Shown here: one piece after another, positions 30,070-37,783 of the stretch | How positions within the stretch are numbered: the first letter of the stretch is position 1 | How the letters are laid out: each line of letters begins with the position of its first letter | Source: Bacteroidales bacterium | GTDB lineage: Bacteria; Bacteroidota; Bacteroidia; Bacteroidales; Lentimicrobiaceae | Length of the DNA: 64,000 bases | Assembly: GCA_016709025.1 (NCBI GenBank) | Contig: JADJEQ010000038.1 | Coordinates: forward strand, 1 to 64,000 | Direction of reading: 5' to 3' | Position numbers and translations under genes: made by a program | Notes under the pieces: generated by a model | What the model saw: only the letters and a program-made list of their open reading frames with translations | Databases searched by the model: none | Told to the model about the DNA's origin: nothing

Positions 30070-30116
30070 GCTAATTTAGAATGAATCTAAATAAATAAGA
30101 GTTAAATTATTGTTAA
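30070..30116 (-). promoter_or_regulatory. Promoter module B
   Basis: TAAATTAGC (minus strand of 30070-30078) is preceded by TTAACT and TTAACA hexamers whose plus-strand cores start at 30100 and 30111, 11 bp apart. Spacing to the TAAATTAG box is 21 bp. It probably drives the unit starting with the 29653 gene. Confidence 0.62.
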
Positions 30117-30399
30117 CGTTTAAATTGCTGATAATGTTTATATCTGATAGTTATATCTGGATTATACCTCAAAAAGATTTTTTTAATGAATTGCTAAAAA
30201 TTTTCTTTTCAATTGCGCATTTTTTCCTCTGATCTGTGAATATGGATAATTTCTGTGATTTGACTTATTGAAAAACAATTGCCTGACGCTTCTAAAGATA
30301 GAGTTGCATTTTCTGAAAGAAAATTCTTATTCGCATCATAAACCTGAACCCAACAAAATTGTTTTATTGATGGAGGATTTCAGAAATAAATCGACGAAA

Positions 30400-30430
30400 T
30401 TGGATTTATATACTTATATATCTATATTTG
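30400..30430 (+). promoter_or_regulatory. Bacteroidetes-type promoter of the plus-strand propeller gene
   Basis: TATATTTG (30423-30430) fits the TAnnTTTG -7 box exactly, with a TTGG -33 element at 30400-30403 and a spacer of 19 bp. The start codon follows 79 bp downstream. An AGAAAGGAA ribosome-binding-like stretch lies just before it (about 30492-30500). Confidence 0.6.
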
Positions 30431-30508
30431 TATATAATACGGAACCCGCAATATTATATACAGGAATAACCCTGTAAGAACATCAAACTTCAGAAAGGAA
30501 TTGACACA

Positions 30509-32224
30509 ATGAGAAACAATAAGAATATTAATCCGGAATTGTTGAATTCCAGGATATACTTAACAGCATTATTGATATTCTTCGTTTCTCTCTATTCCCG
30601 GCAGGTCTGTGCACAAAGCTGGTCTTCAATCGGAGGCGGCATGAACGACTGGGTTTATGCATCTACAATATACAATGGGGATTTGATCGTTGGCGGAAAA
30701 TTTACTACAGCTGGCGGTGTCAGTGCAGATCATGTTGCCCGTTGGAATGGAACAGCCTGGGAACCTCTTGGCCTGGGCGTGAATGGCAAAGTAAATGCGT
30801 TGATTGAATACAACGGAAATCTGGTGGCCGCCGGAGAATTTACCAGTGCCGGAGGATTGGATGCAAATTTTATTGCGCAGTGGGATGGCACCTCCTGGAA
30901 CGATGAATTAGGGGGAGTCGGGAGTACAGTAACTTCGCTTGCAGTCATTGGCAGCGATTTATTTGTAGGAGGCTATTTTACAGAAGCCGACAATATCCCG
31001 GTGAACTATATTGCCAAACGGAATGATGCCGGATGGTCGGCACTTGGAAGTGGAGTGGTGGGTGTTGAAGGACAGGTAATGGCTTTAACTGTTCACAATG
31101 GTGAACTTTATGCCGGCGGATTTTTCACGTCTGCCGGTGGTATAGTGGCAAACCATATTGCAAAGTGGAATGGCACATCGTGGTCAGCATTGGGCAATGG
31201 GATAGGAGGTATAGTATATACACTTGCCGAATACAACGGCAACCTTGTCGCAGGTGGATTATTTTTGTCGGCCGGTACAATATCTGCAAATCATATTGCA
31301 TCGTGGGACGGTAGTTCCTGGTCAACCTTTGGAAGTGGTATGGCAGGCACCTTTTACCAATATGTGTTCGCACTTGCCGTGTATAACGGCAATCTGGTTG
31401 CAGGTGGGTATTTTACATCTTCAGGTGGTGTTTCAACCAATGGAATTGCTCAGTGGAATGGAACTGACTGGAGTGGAATGAATGGCGGGCTGTTTTACCC
31501 TGGAAATGTATATGGCACACACACTTTATGCAACTATGGTCCGGACCTGATTGCTGGTGGCCTGTTTTATTCAGCAGGAACTACAGCCGCAAACAATATA
31601 GCAGTCTGGAATGAACCTGTAAATTCTAACCGAACATTAAACCTGACCGCGTTAGTTGAGGGTTTTTATAATACTGAAACCGGATTCATGAACCAGGCAC
31701 AGAATATTGATATTGATGGTATTCCCTACAACAACTTCCCAGGTTCTATAGTCGACACCCTTAATGTAATATTGGCCACACCTGACTCTCCGTGGAATTA
31801 TGTCCTTCAGGAAAATGGTGTAAATCTTAATACCGATGGCTCTTTGTCAATTGCAATTCCCTTGTCGCTGAACGGCTCATACTATATTGTCATTAAACAC
31901 CGTAACAGCATAGAAACATGGTCAGCTGAGCCGGTTCTGATGAGTGGAGGCGTTGTGAATTATGATTTTACCGATTCCGCTTCGAAAGCTTATGGAAACA
32001 ACATGCTCCTGACCACCGACGGGCGGTATGTAATCTATGGGGGTGATGTTTTCAGGGATGATGCAGTGGATACCGGCGATATGACGCCTGTTGACAACGA
32101 TGGCTCGGCTTATACAGCTGGTTACCTGACCACGGATGTTAATGGTGATGGCATCGTAGATTCAGCTGACATGACAACTGTAGACAATAATTCAGGTAAT
32201 TTTGTGGGAGCAATGCATCCCTGA
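30509..32224 (+). CDS. Secreted seven-repeat beta-propeller protein with dockerin-like C-terminus
   Basis: The 571-residue protein is the only plus-strand gene. After a signal peptide (LTALLIFFVSLYSRQVCAQ) come seven repeats of about 50 residues built on AGGxFTSAGGxxANxIAxWN and GTSWSALGxG, which suggests a seven-bladed propeller (residues about 36-385). A domain of about 170 residues follows: LTALVEGFYNTETGFMNQAQ, IVIKHRNSIETWSAEPVLMS, AYGNNMLLTTDGRYVIYGGD. It ends in two Asp-rich loops (DDAVDTGDMTPVDND and DVNGDGIVDSADM) that resemble the calcium-binding loops of dockerins. The broken gene at 1819-3307 has the same end. There is no type IX sorting domain. It is flanked by array genes in the opposite direction and looks like an insertion into the array. 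Confidence 0.85.
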   Translation: MRNNKNINPELLNSRIYLTALLIFFVSLYSRQVCAQSWSSIGGGMNDWVYASTIYNGDLIVGGKFTTAGGVSADHVARWNGTAWEPLGLGVNGKVNALIEYNGNLVAAGEFTSAGGLDANFIAQWDGTSWNDELGGVGSTVTSLAVIGSDLFVGGYFTEADNIPVNYIAKRNDAGWSALGSGVVGVEGQVMALTVHNGELYAGGFFTSAGGIVANHIAKWNGTSWSALGNGIGGIVYTLAEYNGNLVAGGLFLSAGTISANHIASWDGSSWSTFGSGMAGTFYQYVFALAVYNGNLVAGGYFTSSGGVSTNGIAQWNGTDWSGMNGGLFYPGNVYGTHTLCNYGPDLIAGGLFYSAGTTAANNIAVWNEPVNSNRTLNLTALVEGFYNTETGFMNQAQNIDIDGIPYNNFPGSIVDTLNVILATPDSPWNYVLQENGVNLNTDGSLSIAIPLSLNGSYYIVIKHRNSIETWSAEPVLMSGGVVNYDFTDSASKAYGNNMLLTTDGRYVIYGGDVFRDDAVDTGDMTPVDNDGSAYTAGYLTTDVNGDGIVDSADMTTVDNNSGNFVGAMHP

Positions 32225-32339
32225 ATGGAGTCTGGTTTCCGGTTAATTTCTTAAGAAATCTACCATTGGTAAAAGCAATTAGAAGCAATCCGAAAATTGA
32301 ATTGGGTTCCTATTGGTGCTTGCTGTTATTTATTGGATA

Positions 32340-32369
32340 GAATAATATTTGTGCCTTCAAATATTATTC
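32340..32369. terminator. AT-rich convergent terminator hairpin
   Basis: GAATAATATTTG (32340-32351) and CAAATATTATTC (32358-32369) form a perfect 12-bp stem with a 6-nt loop between two convergent genes. It overlaps the last codons and stop of the minus-strand gene ending at 32364. Its symmetry suggests it serves both genes. Confidence 0.7.
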
Positions 32370-35114
32370 ATTTTCAATTTTTTCGATGCGGTTTATCAAC
32401 TCTTCAATCTTATTGTTCAGGTTATCAATGATGGTTTGCTGTTCCTGAACTGCTTTGACCAGAGGCACCACAAACTGTGAATATTTCAATCCGTACAGGT
32501 CATCATCATTCTGAGGTCGCGATATTCCGCTGAAATCATACCCCGATGCTTCAGCAGCCGATTCCACTTCCTGGGCAACAAATCCGGAATAACGGATTTG
32601 TTCTTTTTCATTCCGGGAACGTTGGGTAAAGTCATCGGGTGCCCGGTAATCTTTTGTGCCTGACGAATTGGTGTGTTCATCTTCTTTCAGATAAGCAGCC
32701 AGCTTATTTACCTCAAGATTGTAGGTAACCGGTCGCAGCCTCATAATGAAGTCAAGACCACTTACATCTTCATCAATGTTCTTTTTAAAGCGTACGTCAC
32801 TCAGATCTGTCCAGGGCTGATATCCGCCAATTTCGGTAATGGAAGAATTGCCGATCCGCACCTTGTTACTCCCGGTCACAGTGGCCTGACTGCCAATAAT
32901 GGTTGAATTGGAGTAGGTACCAAAGAACCCCTCTGCACTGTAACCCAGAAAAGTGCAATCATTTCCGGCGTTTTGATTTCCTCCTGCATCGGAACCGACT
33001 GCCGTATTGTTACTTCCGGTTGTATTGAAATATAAAGCCTGGGTTCCATGTGCACTGTTGTGCCCCCCGGTGGAGTTATTCCACAGGACCTGGTATCCGC
33101 TGGCTGTGTTGCTGTTACCTGTATTATTTGATACAATATTTGAACCCCGCAGCGCCTGATACCCAATGGCTACATTTTGGTTATCAAAAGCTGTTAACGT
33201 ATTGTTGGAGTAGGACATTGCACCATATCCGACTGCCGTGGCATTGCTACCTGTAAAATTATGCTTGAGGGCTTCTAAACCATAAGCGGTATTGAAACTG
33301 CCTGTCGTATTGAACTGAAGAGCGCCAAATCCGGCTGCAGTATTGGAACTTCCAGTTGTATTATTATAAAGCGCCCACATGCCACCCGCATAGTTCTCAC
33401 TTCCGGTTGTGTTTGAATAAAGGGACTCGACTCCATAAGCACTATTATGAATACCATCCGTGTTGGAATTCATGGAATACATTCCAACGGCTGTATTGAG
33501 GGCACCTCCTGTATTTGAGTAGAGGGATTTCGCACCGATTGCTGTATTTCCAGCCCCGGAAACGATATTCAACAATGCCTGATACCCAACGGCTGTATTT
33601 ACATTTCCGGTATTTAAAGATGCATCCGGCGATCCCCTGAGGGCTTCAAATCCAACTGCAACGGATTGGTTCTCGAAGGGTACCGTAGTATTGTTGGCAT
33701 ACCGCATCGCATTTGCTCCCATTGCTGTGGCTCTGCTTCCGGTTACATTGGAAGTAAGCGCGTTGGTTCCGCTTGCTGAATTGTCAGTGCCGGTGGTGTT
33801 TGAAAAAAGTGCGTAGGCTCCGTTAGCGGAATTTCCATTTCCGGTAGTATTGCTGTAAAGTGCGTCAATTCCTTGCGCGGCATTGTAGGTTCCGGTAGTA
33901 TTGGATATAAGCGCAAATACGCCGCTCGCCGTATTCTGACTACCGGATGTATTGTTCAACAATGCTTTATAGCCCAGGGCAGTATTGCCATACCCTGTAT
34001 TGGCAGATGATGTAGTCGAGCCTCTCAGGGCTTCAAATCCTACGGCCACGTTGGAGTTGTCGAAGGGAACCGAAGTATTGTTGGCATACTGCATCGCATT
34101 TGCGCCAACAGCTGTGGCTTTGCTTCCGGCTACATTGGTAGAAAGTGCATTGGTTCCGCTGGCTGAATTGTCAGACCCTGAGGTGTTTGCATAAAGTGCA
34201 TAAGCTCCGTTTGCGGAATTCGTATTTCCGGAAGTATTGCTGTAGAGTGCGTCAACTCCATGGGCAGCATTGTAATTTCCGGTGGTATTGAAAATAAGCG
34301 CATATACTCCGGTGGCCGTATTCTGACTACCGGATGTATTGTTCACCAATGATTGAAAGCCCAGGGCAGTATTGTAATTCCCTGTATTCGCAGATGCAGT
34401 GGTCGACCCTCTCAACGCCTCATATCCTAATGCAACATTATAGTTCTCGAATGACACAGGGGTGTTGTTTGAATAGTACATTGCATTGGTACCAATGGCA
34501 GTTCCGTAATTGCCTGCTGTATTTGAAAAAAGTGCATTGGCACCAACTGCTGTGTTGGAAGTTCCGGTCAGGTTGTACACCAGCGAATTGAAACCAGCCG
34601 CTGTATTAAATTGCCCCGTCGCATTTGTAAAGAGCGACTGCCACCCGATTCCCGTATTGCCGGGCTGTGTGGTGCTCTTCCCGGCAGTATAACCCAGAAA
34701 TGTGGACCAGCCTGTGTTCTCTATTCTTCCGGATTGCTCATTGTTCACTTTCAAAACAAGAGGCACAGCATCTGTTGTTCCGATAAAATTCGTTGAGGCA
34801 GTAGTGCCGCTGTTTCCAGTTAGTCCCCATCCGGAACCGCTACCGGCTATTACCCAGGCAGGACTAGAGGGGGTGCCGGAATTGTAATAAAAACCCGGAG
34901 AAATATCTGTTTGGTAGATCATCAATCCATTGGCCGGGCTTACTATTGCATTTCGCTGGGCTTGGGTCATTCTTGGCAAGAGCAATCCCTTATTAGTGGA
35001 TTTAACATCCATCATGGCTGAATTATCAGGCAATGTGCCATCGGTGTTGATGGCTACCTGGGCATTTACAGCAATACCTGTTATTAAGAATATTATATAG
35101 ATCACTTTTTTCAT
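32364..35114 (-). CDS. Long YadA-like fibre protein with S74 chaperone domain
   Basis: The 916-residue protein has signal peptide MKKVIYIIFLITGIAVNAQ and the AMLDVKS module (NSAMMDVKSTNKGLLLPRM, with a TPSSPAWVIAGSGSGWG end). About 31 head repeats of 23 residues follow, interspersed with longer ANAMxYANNT and EALRGSTTSSANTG inserts. The inserts give a higher-order repeat of 129 residues (387 bp), three copies of which start near 33724, 34111 and 34498. After VRIGNSSITEIGGYQPW comes an S74 domain (LSDVRFKKNIDEDVSGL, GFVAQEVESAAEASGYDFSG, KYSQFVVPLVKAVQEQQ) and a coiled-coil end. The putative catalytic Ser and Lys are present. The length suggests a long trimeric fibre. The mode of surface attachment is unknown. 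Confidence 0.9.
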   Translation of the reverse strand: MKKVIYIIFLITGIAVNAQVAINTDGTLPDNSAMMDVKSTNKGLLLPRMTQAQRNAIVSPANGLMIYQTDISPGFYYNSGTPSSPAWVIAGSGSGWGLTGNSGTTASTNFIGTTDAVPLVLKVNNEQSGRIENTGWSTFLGYTAGKSTTQPGNTGIGWQSLFTNATGQFNTAAGFNSLVYNLTGTSNTAVGANALFSNTAGNYGTAIGTNAMYYSNNTPVSFENYNVALGYEALRGSTTASANTGNYNTALGFQSLVNNTSGSQNTATGVYALIFNTTGNYNAAHGVDALYSNTSGNTNSANGAYALYANTSGSDNSASGTNALSTNVAGSKATAVGANAMQYANNTSVPFDNSNVAVGFEALRGSTTSSANTGYGNTALGYKALLNNTSGSQNTASGVFALISNTTGTYNAAQGIDALYSNTTGNGNSANGAYALFSNTTGTDNSASGTNALTSNVTGSRATAMGANAMRYANNTTVPFENQSVAVGFEALRGSPDASLNTGNVNTAVGYQALLNIVSGAGNTAIGAKSLYSNTGGALNTAVGMYSMNSNTDGIHNSAYGVESLYSNTTGSENYAGGMWALYNNTTGSSNTAAGFGALQFNTTGSFNTAYGLEALKHNFTGSNATAVGYGAMSYSNNTLTAFDNQNVAIGYQALRGSNIVSNNTGNSNTASGYQVLWNNSTGGHNSAHGTQALYFNTTGSNNTAVGSDAGGNQNAGNDCTFLGYSAEGFFGTYSNSTIIGSQATVTGSNKVRIGNSSITEIGGYQPWTDLSDVRFKKNIDEDVSGLDFIMRLRPVTYNLEVNKLAAYLKEDEHTNSSGTKDYRAPDDFTQRSRNEKEQIRYSGFVAQEVESAAEASGYDFSGISRPQNDDDLYGLKYSQFVVPLVKAVQEQQTIIDNLNNKIEELINRIEKIENE

Positions 35115-35126
35115 GAGACCTGGTTT

Positions 35127-36956
35127 TTAAGGGTGATTTGATTCTAACTTTTCGATGCGTTGCATTAATTGCTCATTCTGCGACTTCAATAAATCCATTG
35201 TTAGTTTCAGTTCATCAATGGTTGTTTTTTGCGCTCCGTTTATAGTGCTTAATTCCTGAACTGCTTTTACCAGTGGTACCACAAACTGTTCGTAACTCAG
35301 GGTATAGAGCCCCCATTCGTTTTGGGGCGCCGCAAAACCACTGAAATCATATGCAACATCCCTGGCTGCCTGTTCTACTTCCTGCGCAATAAAGCCAGTG
35401 TATCTGATATTTTCATTTTCACTTTTCCCGGGGTAATCCGGGGTTTCCTTATTCCCGGTTATACTTGCGATGGCATTGTTACTAATAAGATAGGTAACCG
35501 GTCTCAACCGGTTAATAAACTCAAGTCCTTTAACATCTTCCATCACATTGTTTTTAATCCTTGCATCCGAAAAAGTGCTCCAGGTTACTTTGCCTCCGAT
35601 GTATGCAGTATTCATGTTGCCGATGAAAACCTGGTTCTGATAAGCATTCAGAAAGCCGTCGTTACCGATGCTTATGGTATTATACAGGTTGGTTGTATTG
35701 GGATGGGTGCCTGAATTGCGGCCAATCGCTATATTGCCGGAACCGGAAACATTGGCAGAAAGCGCATTTTCGCCAAGGGCTACATTTTCTGATCCCGACT
35801 GATTGCCTGACAAAGCACTGTACCCGATGGCTGAATTAAAATTTCCGCCAATGTTATTTTGCAGTGCGCGGTATCCTGCGGCGAGGTTGGCACTTCCATT
35901 GGTATTATCAAAAAGAGACTGGTAGCCGATGGCGGTGTTATTTGTTCCTGTATTATTGTTGGGTAACGCTGCAAAGCCAACAGCTGCATTATTATCCCCC
36001 AGATTAAACAACAATGCTGATTCTCCAACCGCAACATTATTATTCCCTGTTAAATTGTAAAGCATCGCCTGATCGCCGATGGCTGTATTGGCACTTCCGG
36101 TAGTATTGGAGTACAATGACATGCTGCCTGACCCGACATTATTTATTCCTGTCGTATTGGAATACAATGACTGGTAACCGGTGGCACAATTGTACCCTCC
36201 TGACTGGTTTGAATAGAGCGCCCGGTAGCCGTTGGCTGTATTTGCATCGCCGGTTGTATTGGCTAGTAAGGCATCCTTTCCTGTAGCCGTGTTCTTCGAT
36301 CCTGTGGTAGTGGCAAAGAGGGCATTCCTGCCCAGGGCTGTGTTCTCAATTCCGGTTGTATTATGAAAAAGTGCATAGGCTCCAAAGGCACTGTTGTCAT
36401 AACCAATCGTATTGAAACTTAGAGAATAATATCCAATTGCTGAATTGTACCCACCTTCAGTATTGGCAAAAAGGGAATGTTCGCCGATGGCTACATTGGA
36501 ATTTCCGGTTGTACTGGCTTGTCCTGCGCCTGTTCCCAGATATACACTGGCAGTGGTTGGATTCAGTTCTCCGGCCCATGTATTGTTGGTCCTGAAACGA
36601 AGTGACTGGTTATCTGTAGTGCCGAGAAAATTGACAGCCGGGTCAGTACCGGCATTCCCTGAAATACCCCATCCTGAAACGTTGCCTGAAATTACCCATG
36701 CAGGGCTGGCTGGTGTTCCGGAATTGTAATAGAGTCCCGGGGAATTATCTGTTTGATAAACCATGAGCCCTGTAGCAGGATTTAGAATTGCATTCCGCTG
36801 GATCAGTGTCATTCTCGGCAGAAGAATCCCCCTGGAAGTTGATTTCACATCCAGCATGGCTGAATTGTCGGGATTTGAACCATCGGTGTTGATGGCTACC
36901 TGGGCCTGAATGCCGGTTATGAACAACATCAGAAAAAACAGTGCAATTGTTTTCAT
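35127..36956 (-). CDS. YadA-like fibre protein with S74 chaperone domain
   Basis: The start at 36956 (MKTIALFFLMLFITGIQAQ) gives 609 residues; the longer reading from 37013 lacks a signal-like start. Order: AMLDVKS module (SNPDNSAMLDVKSTSRGILL), linker (VSGWGISGNAGTDPAVNFLG), and about 16 head repeats (NSAFGAYALFHNTTGIE, NTALGRNALFATTTGSK and so on). The S74 domain follows (FSDARIKNNVMEDVKGLEF, NRLRPVTYLI, GFIAQEVEQAARDVAYDFSG) and a coiled coil (KTTIDELKLTMDLLKSQNEQ). The promoter and leader are copy C of the three-copy cassette. It ends 12 bp before the start codon of the 32364-35114 gene and is probably co-transcribed with it. Confidence 0.9.
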   Translation of the reverse strand: MKTIALFFLMLFITGIQAQVAINTDGSNPDNSAMLDVKSTSRGILLPRMTLIQRNAILNPATGLMVYQTDNSPGLYYNSGTPASPAWVISGNVSGWGISGNAGTDPAVNFLGTTDNQSLRFRTNNTWAGELNPTTASVYLGTGAGQASTTGNSNVAIGEHSLFANTEGGYNSAIGYYSLSFNTIGYDNSAFGAYALFHNTTGIENTALGRNALFATTTGSKNTATGKDALLANTTGDANTANGYRALYSNQSGGYNCATGYQSLYSNTTGINNVGSGSMSLYSNTTGSANTAIGDQAMLYNLTGNNNVAVGESALLFNLGDNNAAVGFAALPNNNTGTNNTAIGYQSLFDNTNGSANLAAGYRALQNNIGGNFNSAIGYSALSGNQSGSENVALGENALSANVSGSGNIAIGRNSGTHPNTTNLYNTISIGNDGFLNAYQNQVFIGNMNTAYIGGKVTWSTFSDARIKNNVMEDVKGLEFINRLRPVTYLISNNAIASITGNKETPDYPGKSENENIRYTGFIAQEVEQAARDVAYDFSGFAAPQNEWGLYTLSYEQFVVPLVKAVQELSTINGAQKTTIDELKLTMDLLKSQNEQLMQRIEKLESNHP

Positions 36957-37373
36957 ATTCAGAAGTATTAAAAAATTACAAAATCGAATGAAATGTGCGA
37001 TAACAGAAGCCATCGGTTGCGACCGGCATGAAAGGGAAACGCTCAGAAAAAGGGGAAGATATTGCTGTACAAAGCAATAACAGAGGAATGGCAGGGATTA
37101 TAGAAAACCAATAAAAAATATTTACCAAAGAACTTTGACTAAAACCAGATAAGGAGTTGATTTGTAGCCCAGGATGTTTGGCCTGAACTATTTAAAGAAA
37201 AGCATGAGAAATCGTCAGAAATTGTTTTGTATGAAACTGATTCAGACCCTGGTATTATTCCTTTTTTCGAAAAATCATCTGCAAATTAAGCAATACCCGG
37301 CTAAAATTCACGGCAAACAAGCGGTTGCTTTAATCCACAGAAGGTGTTACATGCCACCCTTATCAAATCTTCT
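36957..37373 (-). promoter_or_regulatory. Conserved long 5' leader of the 35127-36956 gene (copy C)
   Basis: The hairpin TATTGCT (37060-37066), loop GTACAA, AGCAATA (37073-37079) lies 104-123 nt before the ATG, followed by CAGAGGAATGGCAGGGATTA. The distal part aligns with leader B. A forward ORF at 37174-37383 lies within the leader on the other strand and is not taken as a gene. Confidence 0.6.
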
Positions 37374-37419
37374 GCTAATTTAGAATGATTTTAAATAAAT
37401 AATGTTAAAATATTGTTAA
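37374..37419 (-). promoter_or_regulatory. Promoter module C
   Basis: TAAATTAGC (minus strand of 37374-37382) follows TTAACA hexamers whose plus-strand TGTTAA cores start at 37403 and 37414. Spacing of 11 bp and the 20-bp gap are as in module A. Confidence 0.65.
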
Positions 37420-37783
37420 TGATTTGATTTAATTGGTATTAGATATATAATAGTCATTGATTAAACCGAAAATCAAATTTCAGCACAAGCCCTATCCAAT
37501 AGTTACATGAATTGAGGGATTTTCTTATTCAAATTGTTCAGTCAGGGTATTACCCAGACGAATGGAGCGATGAAACTGCGCACACCTGGCTTTCAAATAT
37601 TCCTGAAGAAAGTTTCCGTTAACCGAAGACTCCGATTCCTGAAAGAGAAGTAAAATTAAATCATAACTAATTAAAGATCAACACAAAAGGCTTCTGCACA
37701 ACCTGACATGCCAGATTGAACCAAACAGACCCTTCAGATCATTACTTTTTATAACCGGATACCCTTTTAACACGGGAATTGAA
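37420..37783. other. Intergenic region, no gene seen
   Basis: I see no gene, strong hairpin or repeat in these 364 bp between promoter module C and the stop of the 37784-40003 gene. Confidence 0.5.

Noticed and set aside
30268..30477. Forward ORF of 69 aa before the propeller gene
   Set aside because: It contains the Bacteroidetes-type promoter of that gene and has AT-rich, low-complexity text.
37174..37383. Forward ORF of 69 aa in leader C
   Set aside because: It is antisense to the conserved leader and not preserved in leaders A and B.
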